Source: an uncultured Acetatifactor sp. (GTDB lineage Bacteria > Bacillota > Clostridia > Lachnospirales > Lachnospiraceae). Taken from it: a DNA stretch of 49,198 nt. The position numbers were made by a program, and so were the translations under genes. Below are positions 19,500 through 27,723 of the stretch, piece by piece; the first letter of the stretch is position 1; each line of letters starts with the position of its first letter. The DNA is taken from positions 1 through 49,198 of the forward strand of contig CALWRA010000022.1 of assembly GCA_944383825.1 (NCBI GenBank), written 5' to 3'. Under the pieces are notes generated by a model. The model searched no databases. It had not been told where the DNA came from and saw only the letters and a list, made by a program, of their open reading frames with translations.

Positions 19500-20909
19500 T
19501 TGGTATTCAGTAGCATAGAATTTTTACTCTACTTTCTGCCGGTTTTTTTTATCCTGTACGGTATCACTCCCAAAAGTCTGAAAAATATGACGCTTCTGTC
19601 AGGGAGTCTGATATTTTATGCCCTCGGTGAACCGAAATATCTGGTTTTGCTGATGATTTCCATTTTCATAAACTATTTTGCAGGATTACATATTCAGCCG
19701 GCCAGAGGAAGCAAAGAGAATAAAGATAGATCAGATAAAAATAAAAAAAGAAAAAAATACAAAAGACAGCAAAAGCACGAAAGATTTAGAAGACTCCTGT
19801 TTCTTGCGGCGATAGCGGCAAATGTGGGTTGCCTTGCCTTTTTTAAGAGCGGAGCGGGAGGAGAGGGACTGCCCCTGGGGATCAGTTTTTATACTTTTCA
19901 GATAATTTCTTATCTGACAGACGTTTACAGGGGAGAAATCAAAAGGGAACGTTCCTTTCTGCGCCTGGCTTCCTATATCGCCATGTTTCCACAGCTGCTT
20001 TCGGGTCCCATTGTGAGTTATGCGGAAATAGAACCTGCTCTTTCAAACAGAAAGATGACGGCGGAAAGCATACAGGATGGATTGAAGGTATTTACCGTGG
20101 GGCTTGTGTGGAAGGTACTTTTAGCTGACAGGATAGGACTTTTATGGAATGAAGTTCAGGTGAAAGGCTTTGAAAGTATTTCTACGCCTCTGGCCTGGCT
20201 GGCCGCCTTTGCCTATTCCATGGAAATTTACTTTGATTTTTACGGTTATTCTCTTATGGCGATTGGTCTGGGCAGAATGATGGGCTTTCAGCTTCCGGAG
20301 AATTTCAGGAATCCCTATATGGCCCGTTCGGTCAGAGATTTTTACAGAAGATGGCATATAACTTTGGGAAAATGGTTCTGCAAATATGTCTATATCCCCT
20401 TGGGAGGAAACCGCAGGGGAGAGTTTCGGACTGTGAGGAATCTGTTGGCCGTCTGGATGCTGACTTCTCTGTGGCATGGCAGCACGGCTAATTTTTTTGT
20501 CTGGGGAGGTATGCTGTGGTTTTTTATTACTGTGGAAAGACAGCTGGGAAAGACGGGGCTTGGGAAGCATCTGGGGATTTTACCCCATTTGTATCTGTGG
20601 GCGGTGATTCCTGTTACCTGGATGTGCTTTGCCATTACGGATTTATCCCAGCTACAGGTTTATCTGGGCAGGATGTTTGGTCTGGTGGAGGGGATTAACG
20701 TAAGAAGCGGGGACTGGCAGCCTGCGCTGGAAAATTACGGCCCTCTTTTTGCGGTTTCGATAGCTGCCTGTACGCCGATCATGCAGAAGATATATCATAA
20801 ATGGAAGGACACCATACCCGGCATGCTTGTGCTGGCGGCGCTGTTTTGGGTTTGTGTATGGCGGATTGCAGTGGAGGGAGAAAATCCTTTTATGTACTTT
20901 AATTTTTAA
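19500..20909 (+). CDS. MBOAT-family O-acyltransferase, AlgI/DltB-like
   Basis: This polytopic protein of about 469 aa has many hydrophobic helices and the MBOAT signature, including the invariant catalytic His in SLWHGSTANFFVWGG and the FYRRWHITLGKW block. Such proteins move acyl groups from the cytosol onto extracellular polysaccharides or wall polymers. A Lys-rich hydrophilic insert (about residues 70-100) is unusual. The start is a TTG at 19500 with a weak ribosome binding site, so the true start is uncertain. It is 16 nt before an SGNH esterase-like gene, the usual partner of MBOAT acetyltransferases. Confidence 0.9.
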   Translation: MVFSSIEFLLYFLPVFFILYGITPKSLKNMTLLSGSLIFYALGEPKYLVLLMISIFINYFAGLHIQPARGSKENKDRSDKNKKRKKYKRQQKHERFRRLLFLAAIAANVGCLAFFKSGAGGEGLPLGISFYTFQIISYLTDVYRGEIKRERSFLRLASYIAMFPQLLSGPIVSYAEIEPALSNRKMTAESIQDGLKVFTVGLVWKVLLADRIGLLWNEVQVKGFESISTPLAWLAAFAYSMEIYFDFYGYSLMAIGLGRMMGFQLPENFRNPYMARSVRDFYRRWHITLGKWFCKYVYIPLGGNRRGEFRTVRNLLAVWMLTSLWHGSTANFFVWGGMLWFFITVERQLGKTGLGKHLGILPHLYLWAVIPVTWMCFAITDLSQLQVYLGRMFGLVEGINVRSGDWQPALENYGPLFAVSIAACTPIMQKIYHKWKDTIPGMLVLAALFWVCVWRIAVEGENPFMYFNF

Positions 20910-20925
20910 AATAACAATTTGACAG

Positions 20926-21960
20926 ATGTGTGGTGATAACTTGAAACGCTTGAGGAAATATTGCTATTTAATCCTGCTGACTGCAATGGGCGCCATTTAT
21001 CTTGCCTCGGCGGAGAACTGGCGGGTCTACGCAAAGCCCCTTTTTCAGATAAAGGAATGGTACCAGGAGACTCTGGGGAGGGGAGAAAATACAGTGAGTG
21101 GAAATTATACGGTAACAGCAGGAGACACGGAGAGCGCAAGCGAGGGTGAGCCTGAAAACGTCAGCGGAAACGACATTACAGGAGAGGATTCCCCAACGGA
21201 TGCAATGGAGCCGGATTCCGAGAGTCAGGAGCAGACCGGTACAGCACAGGAGCAAACCGGAGAAAACGGCGGCACGCAGGAGACAGGAGCACAGGAGACC
21301 GAAGCGCAGGAGACCGAGAGCCGGCCAGGAGAGAGTGCGCGCAGCCCCGAAGAGGTGGAATATTGCACGGTGGAGGATGAATATTTCAGCGACGCGGTAT
21401 TTATTGGAGATTCCCGTACCGTGGGCCTTTACGAATACGGCGGACTCGAGGAGATTTCTCATTTCTATGCCTCCACCGGACTGACGGTGTATAAGCTCTT
21501 TGATTCACCGATTGTGGAGTTACCCGGACAAAAGGAAAAGCTGACCGTGGAGGAAGCTCTCAGCCAGAATTCTTTTTCCAAAATTTATCTGATGATCGGG
21601 ATCAATGAGATGGGAACAGGCACGGTAGAAAGCTTTATGGAGAAATACAGGGAAGTGGTAGCGCATTTAAGAGAGCTGCAGCCGGATGCCGTTATTTATC
21701 TGCAGGCTATTATGAAGGTGACTACGGAGCGCTCCGGCCAGGGGGACTATATTACCAACGAAGGCATAGACGCGCGTAACGCGGAAATACAAAAGCTGGC
21801 GGATTATGAGACAATTTATTATCTGGATGTGAATCCGTTTATTTGCGATGAGACAGGAGGAATGAATCCCGATTACACCTTTGACGGAGTGCATTTGAAG
21901 GCGCAGTATGTTCCTATCTGGAAGGACTTTTTGAAAACCCATGTTCCGGTAATGCCCTAA
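20926..21960 (+). CDS. Membrane-anchored SGNH/GDSL hydrolase-like protein
   Basis: The 344-aa protein has an N-terminal signal anchor (about residues 10-28), a low-complexity Glu/Gln/Thr/Ser linker with repeated QETGAQE-like units (about 60-140), and an SGNH domain. Visible blocks are GDSRTVGL (block I with the Ser nucleophile), IGINEMG (block III Asn) and DGVHL (block V with Asp and His). Together with the preceding MBOAT protein it probably O-acetylates an extracytoplasmic polymer, the SGNH domain acting as transferase or esterase. ATG 20926 has a poor ribosome binding site; TTG 20941 is an alternative start. Confidence 0.88.
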   Translation: MCGDNLKRLRKYCYLILLTAMGAIYLASAENWRVYAKPLFQIKEWYQETLGRGENTVSGNYTVTAGDTESASEGEPENVSGNDITGEDSPTDAMEPDSESQEQTGTAQEQTGENGGTQETGAQETEAQETESRPGESARSPEEVEYCTVEDEYFSDAVFIGDSRTVGLYEYGGLEEISHFYASTGLTVYKLFDSPIVELPGQKEKLTVEEALSQNSFSKIYLMIGINEMGTGTVESFMEKYREVVAHLRELQPDAVIYLQAIMKVTTERSGQGDYITNEGIDARNAEIQKLADYETIYYLDVNPFICDETGGMNPDYTFDGVHLKAQYVPIWKDFLKTHVPVMP

Positions 21961-22015
21961 AGAGAAGAAGGCTTTTGAACAAGAGAATAAGAAGCTGGAA
22001 AAAAGGGGGAACAGC

Positions 22016-23074
22016 GTGAAAATTGTAGATATGCACTGCGATACCTTATCGGAGATCTGGGCACGAAGACGCAAGGGAAAGGAGGTTCATCTCAGGGAAA
22101 ACAGCCTTCAGCTGGACCTGAATCGCATGAAGAAAAGAGGGTATCTTCTTCAGAATTTTGCTCTCTTTGTAGATTTAGGAGGCTGTGAGGATCCCTGGGA
22201 GTGCGTTCTGGATCAGTATGCGCTTTACTGTAGGGAGCTGGAGGCGAACCGAGATAGAATTGCTCCTGTTTTTGCCTATGAGGATGTGGAGGCCAATGAA
22301 GCGGCGGGAAGGATGTCCGCCATGCTTACCGTGGAAGAGGGAGCTGTGTGCGGGGGAGAGTCTGCAAAGCTTCAGAGGCTGTATGAAATGGGTGTGCGCA
22401 TGCTGACGCTCACCTGGAATTATCCCAACGAGCTGGGTCACCCTAATTTGAATGCCCGCCGCGCAGAACAACTGCAGGTATCCGGGGAGGATCCGAAGGA
22501 ATTTCTTTTTACACCGGATACAGAGAAGGGGCTGACGGACAGGGGAAGGGAATTTGTGGAAGAAATGGAGCGTCTGGGAATGATTGTGGATGTCTCTCAT
22601 TTATCCGACCGAGGCTTCTACGATGTGCTTGCCTGCACGCAAAAACCTTTTGTTGCCAGCCATTCCAATGCCCGAGGGGTTGGCCGGTGCGTCAGGAACC
22701 TGACGGATCATATGATACGCAGTCTTGGAGAACGGGGAGGCTGCATGGGACTGAATTATTGTGTGGATTTTCTTATGGCTGATGCAAGTCAGCCCATGGG
22801 ATCAGCGAGAGACAAGGAGGATGTGGTCCGGGATATTATGGATGCTGCAGTATGCCATGCCAGACATATTTCGAATGTGGGCGGTGTTGACGTTCTGGGG
22901 CTGGGCAGTGACTTTGACGGAATAGAGGTTAACGAAGCGCTGCCCGGAGTCCAGAGTATAGGAAAACTATGGGATGCGCTGCATAAGGCGGGATTTACTT
23001 CCGGAGAGCTTGATAAAATATTCGCAGAAAATGTGCTTCGGGTATACAGGGATATATTAAAAACAGGGGGTTGA
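22016..23074 (+). CDS. Membrane-dipeptidase-like metallopeptidase (M19)
   Basis: This 352-aa TIM-barrel zinc peptidase has the N-terminal metal motif MHCDT (His7, Asp9), a bridging Glu in VEEGAV, the later metal His residues in DVSHLSD and ASHSNARGV, and the closing GLGSDFDGIE. M19 enzymes cleave dipeptides, often including D-residues. It starts with GTG behind AAGGGGG. Its stop codon overlaps the -35 box of the promoter of the following T-box. Confidence 0.95.
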   Translation: MKIVDMHCDTLSEIWARRRKGKEVHLRENSLQLDLNRMKKRGYLLQNFALFVDLGGCEDPWECVLDQYALYCRELEANRDRIAPVFAYEDVEANEAAGRMSAMLTVEEGAVCGGESAKLQRLYEMGVRMLTLTWNYPNELGHPNLNARRAEQLQVSGEDPKEFLFTPDTEKGLTDRGREFVEEMERLGMIVDVSHLSDRGFYDVLACTQKPFVASHSNARGVGRCVRNLTDHMIRSLGERGGCMGLNYCVDFLMADASQPMGSARDKEDVVRDIMDAAVCHARHISNVGGVDVLGLGSDFDGIEVNEALPGVQSIGKLWDALHKAGFTSGELDKIFAENVLRVYRDILKTGG

Positions 23075-23099
23075 CATTCCGGAAATATTTGCTTATAAT
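23071..23099 (+). promoter_or_regulatory. Perfect-consensus promoter of the tyrS T-box
   Basis: TTGACA (23071-23076), a 17-nt spacer and TATAAT (23094-23099) match the sigma-A consensus exactly. The -35 overlaps the stop codon of the M19 gene. Confidence 0.85.
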
Positions 23100-23105
23100 G
23101 CAATC

Positions 23106-23462
23106 AATTTCATATATCATTTTTTGATGATAAAAGCAATGAAAAGAAGAAGTAGCACAGAGGGAAACATACAGAAAGCAGCCGGGTGATGAGAGGCGCA
23201 TGGGAAGCTTTGTGTGAATACATCTTTGAGCTTCGCACCGAATTCTTTCACGGGCCCGGGGCGGCGCTTTTCGGAGTCATCTGGTGAATCCGGATTTTGC
23301 CTGGGCGGAGATAGTAGACTGCGACGGTTCCTGCATCCGTTATCGTGCTAGAGTATAAGCCTGAGGGCCGTACTCGAAGAGATAAGCAGTGTGAGCTGCT
23401 TATAAACATTAGGTGGTAACACGAGGTTGACTCTCGTCCTTTTGAAGGACGAGAGTTTTTTT
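23106..23462 (+). ncRNA. T-box riboswitch with Tyr (UAC) specifier
   Basis: Stem I shows the classical specifier loop: 5' strand AGTA (23151-23154) and 3' strand GAA-TAC-A with TAC at 23219-23221, flanked by helices GCACAGAGG/CTTTGTGT and AAGA/TCTT and a kink-turn TGAA/TGA. The T-box motif AGGTGGTAACACGAGG is at 23411-23426, followed by the terminator. The leader appears intact and should respond to uncharged tRNA(Tyr), yet it drives a truncated tyrS. Confidence 0.93.
23430..23462 (+). terminator. T-box regulatory terminator upstream of tyrS
   Basis: A 12-bp perfect stem (23430-23441 with 23445-23456) is followed by seven T. Confidence 0.9.
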
Positions 23463-23516
23463 GGTGTCAGCAAGCCGCTGAAGACTGACGGCGGCAAAAT
23501 GGAAAGGATGGGAAAA

Positions 23517-24203
23517 ATGACAATCAGAGAACAGGTAGAGCTGCAAATGCGCATCATTAAAAAGGGAGCGGAAAGGCTTGTAGGGGAAGAAGAGCTTTAC
23601 GGGAAGCTGGAAGAGTGCATTTTGACCGGTAAACCGCTGACTGTAAAATTCGGCGTGGATCCAAGTGGGCCCGATGTGCATTTGGGCCATACAGTACTCC
23701 TTCGCAAGCTGAAACAGCTGCAGGAGCTGGGACATGACATCGTGGTTGTAATTGGGGATTTTACAGGGAAAAGCAAAGGCAGAAGGGGCATGACGGACAG
23801 AGAAATTCTGCTGAATGCACAAACCTGTCAGGATCAGATTTTTCGGATATTGGACAGAGAGAGGACGCAGGTCCGTTTTAACGGCGAATGGCTGGAGCTG
23901 CTTGGGGCGGATGAGCTTTTAAAGCTTGCTTCCTGCATCACTGTGGAGAGAATGCTGGAAAGGGATGATTTTGAAAGGCGTTTTCAAAGCAACACTCCCA
24001 TAGGGCTTCATGAATTATTTTATCCGCTGCTGCAGGCCTTTGACTCGGTGGAGCTGGAAGCCGATCTTGAGGTTGGAGGAACAGATCAGGCCTTTCACTT
24101 GCTTATGAGCAGAAGCCTTCAGAGGGAAAAAGGACAAAGACCTCAGGCTGTGCTTTTTATGCCTGCTTTGGAAGGGATTCCTTACCCAGAAGGGAATTCC
24201 TGA
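23517..24203 (+). pseudogene. tyrS: Truncated tyrosyl-tRNA synthetase
   Basis: The frame encodes about 228 aa of a class I TyrRS, which is normally about 400 aa. Present are the HIGH-type motif in VHLGHTVLLRKL, the tRNA/Tyr-binding core and VGGTDQAFH. It ends at PALEGI followed by an unrelated PYPEGNS and a stop, exactly where homologues continue into the KMSKS loop. The KMSKS loop, anticodon domain and S4 domain are all missing, so it cannot be a normal synthetase. A different frame after the break (to about 24271) gives a short coding-like tail that I cannot match. The start at 23517 follows GGAAAGG. Another tyrS must exist elsewhere. A retained regulatory role is possible but unproven. Confidence 0.85.
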
Positions 24204-24313
24204 AAATTGACCTGATTAGCAGCGGCTATGATCTGAAAGATGCCGGGGAGAGATCGTTTCCTCTGGCCTGACGTCGGCAGGATTATGAACATAGTTTTAA
24301 AAACTGTTTTATA

Positions 24314-24342
24314 TTGCCTTCATCAGTAATAAATGGTATTCT
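24314..24342 (+). promoter_or_regulatory. Candidate promoter of the DegV gene
   Basis: TTGCCT (24314-24319), 17 nt, TATTCT (24337-24342) upstream of the DegV start at 24383. Confidence 0.35.
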
Positions 24343-24382
24343 ATACCCTGTGAATAAACTATGTAAGAGGTGCATTTATAGT

Positions 24383-25282
24383 ATGAAAGAAGCGTATCAT
24401 ATTGTCAGCGATGGCTCCTGCGACCTGCCTCCGGAGCTTGCGGGGGAGAAGAATATTACTGTGGTTCCTTTTTATGTATCCTTTGGAAATGAGGATTATC
24501 TGAAGGAGACAAAAGAAATTGGCGTCAGAGAATTTTATCAGAAAATGGTGGATGAACCGGGTGTGTATCCAAAATCCTCCATGCCCTCTGCTCAGGATTT
24601 TGCAGATGTTTTTGAACCCCTTGTAAAGGCTGGCATCCCGGTTATCTGCATATGTATTACTACAAAGTTCAGCGGTTCCATGCAGTCCGCGCTCAATGCA
24701 AAGCAAATGCTTTTGGAAGAATATCCAAAGGCGCAGATCGCAGTAATGGACGCTGCCGTAAATACGGTTCTTCAAGGGCTGCTGGTTCTGGAAGCGGTCA
24801 GGCTCAGAGATAATGGAAGGAGCTATGAGGAAACCATTAAGCGCCTGGAGGAGATCAAAGGCACAGGTAGGATCTTTTTTACGGTGGGAGGCATTGAATA
24901 TTTAAAGCATGGCGGGCGGATTGGAAAAGTAGCCGGAGTTGCGGGAAGCGTGCTTGGAATCCGTCCCATCATTACCTTGAAGCAGGGAGAAATTTTTCCA
25001 TCGGGTATCGGCAGAAGCCGCAGGAAAACAGTGGATAAGACCATAGAGCTTCTCTTGGAATACCTTAAAGAGCAAAAAGCGGACATAAAAGATTACAGCA
25101 TAGCCGTAGGCTTCGGATATGATGAAGGAGAGGGGGAGGAGTATAGAAACAGGGTGCTTGCTGCACTCAGAGAAAAGGGCTATTCCATATCGGGGATCCC
25201 CCTTTATCAGATTGGTGCGACCATCGGCGTACACACAGGACCATATCCTATTGGAGTGGGCGTTATACAAAAGGCCCTGTAA
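24383..25282 (+). CDS. DegV-family fatty-acid-binding protein
   Basis: This 299-aa protein has the DegV fold: the N-terminal HIVSDGSCDLPPEL motif, a SSMPSAQDF block, ITTKFSGSMQSA and a C-terminal IGATIGVHTGPYPIGVG. DegV/FakB proteins bind a fatty acid and present it to the FakA kinase for phospholipid synthesis. Start ATG 24383 (MKEAYHIVSDG) is preferred to an upstream in-frame start at 24314, which overlaps the promoter. It is followed by a terminator shared with the convergent HAD gene. Confidence 0.95.
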   Translation: MKEAYHIVSDGSCDLPPELAGEKNITVVPFYVSFGNEDYLKETKEIGVREFYQKMVDEPGVYPKSSMPSAQDFADVFEPLVKAGIPVICICITTKFSGSMQSALNAKQMLLEEYPKAQIAVMDAAVNTVLQGLLVLEAVRLRDNGRSYEETIKRLEEIKGTGRIFFTVGGIEYLKHGGRIGKVAGVAGSVLGIRPIITLKQGEIFPSGIGRSRRKTVDKTIELLLEYLKEQKADIKDYSIAVGFGYDEGEGEEYRNRVLAALREKGYSISGIPLYQIGATIGVHTGPYPIGVGVIQKAL

Positions 25283-25325
25283 AGCTGAAATATACGCTCC
25301 ACGGCGTTGGAAGAAAGCGGGAGAA

Positions 25326-25375
25326 AAGAGCTGGGAAAGGCATTATTTGACACAAGCCTTCCACAGCTCTTTTAT
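25326..25375 (+). terminator. Terminator of the DegV gene, overlapping the HAD gene end
   Basis: An imperfect 16-nt stem (25326-25341 with 25356-25371) is followed by TTTTATATT on the plus strand. Its 3' arm lies inside the last codons of the convergent HAD gene (stop at 25343). Confidence 0.6.
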
Positions 25376-26152
25376 ATTATCAAAGGTATAGTCCGGGGGA
25401 TAGGCGGTATCTCTCAGATCCTCCGGCTTTGCCTCTCCTGTGAACACCAGGCAGGTTTCCACACCGCCGTTGATTCCGCAGGCAATATCGGTGTAAAGCC
25501 TGTCACCCACCACAAGGGTCTCTTCTGGCAAAAAACCGGACCGGTCAAGACACAAATCCACCACGGTACGGCTTGGCTTTCCCAGGTATACGGGGGACTT
25601 GCCCGTGGTTTGAGAGATCATCCCGCAGATAGAGCCGCAGTCAGGGATAAAGCCAAATGCTGCGGGGCAGCAAAGATCCGGATTGGTGGCGTAAAAGGGT
25701 ACTTCCATGGTGAACAGAACCCGGCAGATTTCCACCAGTTTTTCATAGGTGAGCTCGCTGTCGTAGGCTGCCGTGACACAGGCAATGTCCTTCTCACAGC
25801 GTTCCGTTACATGAAGATTGCTGTGTCTTAATTCATTTATAAAGGATGCGGTGCCCAGGACAAAAATCTTTTCTCCGGAAAAATGTTCCTTCAGAAACCG
25901 GATGGTCATGTAACCGGAGGTAACAAACTGCTCCTCCTCTGTCTCCAGGCCAAAGGAATGCCGGAATTTTTTTACGTAATCGGCGCCGCTTTTTGTAGAA
26001 TTATTGGTGATATAATAAGCTTTTCCGCCAATGGAACGGATATAGGACAATAGCTCTTTGCTGCCCTCATACAGTGTGTCTCCCACCGCCAGAGTTCCGT
26101 CAATGTCAAACAGAAAGAGTTTCTTATTTTTCAAATTTTCCGATGAAGCCAT
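25343..26152 (-). CDS. HAD-IIA family phosphatase, NagD-like
   Basis: This 269-aa protein shows the HAD motifs: DIDGTLAVGD (motif I with both Asp), ITNNST (motif II), Lys in LGKPS (motif III) and VGDRLYTDI (motif IV). The C2B-type cap between motifs II and III (about residues 85-180) marks it as HAD-IIA, the family of NagD and nitrophenyl phosphatases. Sugar or nucleotide phosphates are likely substrates. The start at 26152 follows GAGAGGAATTT; a 29-codon upstream extension is ignored. Confidence 0.93.
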   Translation of the reverse strand: MASSENLKNKKLFLFDIDGTLAVGDTLYEGSKELLSYIRSIGGKAYYITNNSTKSGADYVKKFRHSFGLETEEEQFVTSGYMTIRFLKEHFSGEKIFVLGTASFINELRHSNLHVTERCEKDIACVTAAYDSELTYEKLVEICRVLFTMEVPFYATNPDLCCPAAFGFIPDCGSICGMISQTTGKSPVYLGKPSRTVVDLCLDRSGFLPEETLVVGDRLYTDIACGINGGVETCLVFTGEAKPEDLRDTAYPPDYTFDNIKELWKACVK

Positions 26153-26266
26153 AAATTCCTCTCTGGGTTTGTTTTGCAGTAAGCAGGTCCATGCGGCTTT
26201 GTCAGCGGCGCAGAGCGAACTGCAACATGAGTATAGCAAATGTCCCGGCAGAAGGCAAGGAATAGA

Positions 26267-26296
26267 ATGACAAATGAGGCTTTCATATGGTAAAAT
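26267..26296 (+). promoter_or_regulatory. Promoter of the exoA-mpg-addBA operon
   Basis: ATGACA (26267-26272), an 18-nt spacer and TAAAAT (26291-26296) preceded by an extended TGG. The rest of 26153-26353 is the divergent spacer with the HAD gene. Confidence 0.5.
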
Positions 26297-26353
26297 GACC
26301 TTATTCCCGGCCGGAAACGTCCGAATCAGATTTGGAAAGGTATGGTGTATAAA

Positions 26354-27106
26354 ATGAAATTAATATCCTGGAATGTAAATGGCCTGCGGGCCTGTCTGCA
26401 AAAGGGTTTTCTTGATTTTTTCCGTCAGGCGGATGCGGACGTATTCTGCCTTCAGGAGACGAAGCTGCAGGAAGGGCAGCATGATCTTGATCTGCCCGGC
26501 TATTATCAATACTGGAATTATGCCGAAAAAAAGGGCTATTCGGGAACGGCTCTTTTTACCAGAGAAAAACCGGATGAGGTGACCTACGGCATGGGAATAC
26601 CGGAGCACGATCATGAGGGACGCATTATTACAGCACAATATCGGGATTTTTATGTGGTTACCGTGTATACCCCAAACTCCCAGAGGGAGCTTACCAGGCT
26701 GGAATACCGGTGTCGCTGGGAAGCGGATTTTTTGGGTTACTTAAAAAAGCTTCAGGAGACAAAGCCTGTGATTTTCTGTGGTGACCTGAATGTTGCTCAC
26801 AGGGAGATCGACCTGAAAAATCCGAAGACCAATCGCAATAACGCTGGTTTTACGGATCAGGAGCGAGAATGCTTTGACAAGCTCTTGGAGAATGGCTTTA
26901 TAGATACCTTCCGCTATTTTTATCCTGACATGGAGGGAGCTTATTCCTGGTGGTCCTATATGTTTCAGGCCAGAGCCAAAAATGCGGGGTGGCGCATTGA
27001 CTACTTTGTGGTGTCTGAGACTTTGAAAGACCGCCTTGAGGATGCAAAAATACATAGTCAGGTTATGGGCTCCGATCATTGTCCGGTGGAGCTGACGCTG
27101 CGATGA
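26354..27106 (+). CDS. exoA: Exodeoxyribonuclease III / AP endonuclease
   Basis: This 250-aa protein of the ExoIII/APE1 family cuts at abasic sites in base excision repair. Motifs seen are [19 protein letters not shown] (metal Glu), [12 protein letters not shown] (catalytic Asp/Asn), the WWSY/WRIDYF block and the terminal GSDHCPV (catalytic Asp-His). It is the first gene of a repair operon; its stop overlaps the next start (ATGA). ATG 26354 is favoured over 26342 because of AAAGG spacing. Confidence 0.97.
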   Translation: MKLISWNVNGLRACLQKGFLDFFRQADADVFCLQETKLQEGQHDLDLPGYYQYWNYAEKKGYSGTALFTREKPDEVTYGMGIPEHDHEGRIITAQYRDFYVVTVYTPNSQRELTRLEYRCRWEADFLGYLKKLQETKPVIFCGDLNVAHREIDLKNPKTNRNNAGFTDQERECFDKLLENGFIDTFRYFYPDMEGAYSWWSYMFQARAKNAGWRIDYFVVSETLKDRLEDAKIHSQVMGSDHCPVELTLR

Positions 27107-27723
27107 GGGCCCGGAAACGTCTTCCCAGATCCTTCTTTGCAAGAGATGGTATCACAGTGGCGAAGGAGCTTTTGGGGAAAATACTTGTTCATGAGACGCC
27201 TTTTGGCCTGGTAAGGGGGATTATCACAGAGACGGAGGCTTATATGGGTGAGGAGGACAAGGGTTCTCATACCTATGGGGGTAAACGCACGGAGAGAACG
27301 GAACCCATGTATCACAAGGGAGGAACCTCTTATGTGTATTTGATTTACGGAATGTACAGCTGTATGAATATTGCGGCTATGAAGGAGGGGATTCCTCAGG
27401 CAGTGCTTCTGAGGAGTGTGATTCCCGCAGATCAGGAATCGGAGCGCATTATGCTGAAACTACGCCGGGAGGCTGCAGTCAGGAAGGGGAAGAAACCGGG
27501 CGGAGAAGAGCTTTTGAAAAAGCATCTGGCGGATGGGCCGGGAAAACTTTGTATCGCCATGGATATTTCCCGCAGGGACAATGATATTGATATGGTGGAA
27601 AGCAAAAGCTTTTATGTGACGGAGGGAAATAAGGTAATGCCGGAGCAGGTCAGGGAAGGAAAAAGAATCGGGATTGACTACGCCGAGGAAGCGGCGGATT
27701 TTCTTTGGAGATTTTACTTATGA
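27103..27723 (+). CDS. mpg: DNA-3-methyladenine glycosylase, AAG/MPG type
   Basis: This 206-aa protein belongs to the alkyladenine glycosylase family that excises alkylated and deaminated purines. Visible: [38 protein letters not shown] (catalytic Glu), the [20 protein letters not shown] block and [10 protein letters not shown]. It makes the abasic sites that the preceding AP endonuclease cuts. The start overlaps the exoA stop by ATGA; its own stop overlaps addB in the same way. Confidence 0.95.
   Translation: MRARKRLPRSFFARDGITVAKELLGKILVHETPFGLVRGIITETEAYMGEEDKGSHTYGGKRTERTEPMYHKGGTSYVYLIYGMYSCMNIAAMKEGIPQAVLLRSVIPADQESERIMLKLRREAAVRKGKKPGGEELLKKHLADGPGKLCIAMDISRRDNDIDMVESKSFYVTEGNKVMPEQVREGKRIGIDYAEEAADFLWRFYL

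Noticed and set aside
23427..23516. N-terminal extension of tyrS
   Set aside because: Lies in the T-box terminator hairpin and cannot be a normal start.
24204..24313. Continuation of the tyrS C-terminus after the break
   Set aside because: The short frame after the stop does not resemble KMSKS, anticodon or S4 sequence, so I do not annotate it as tyrS.
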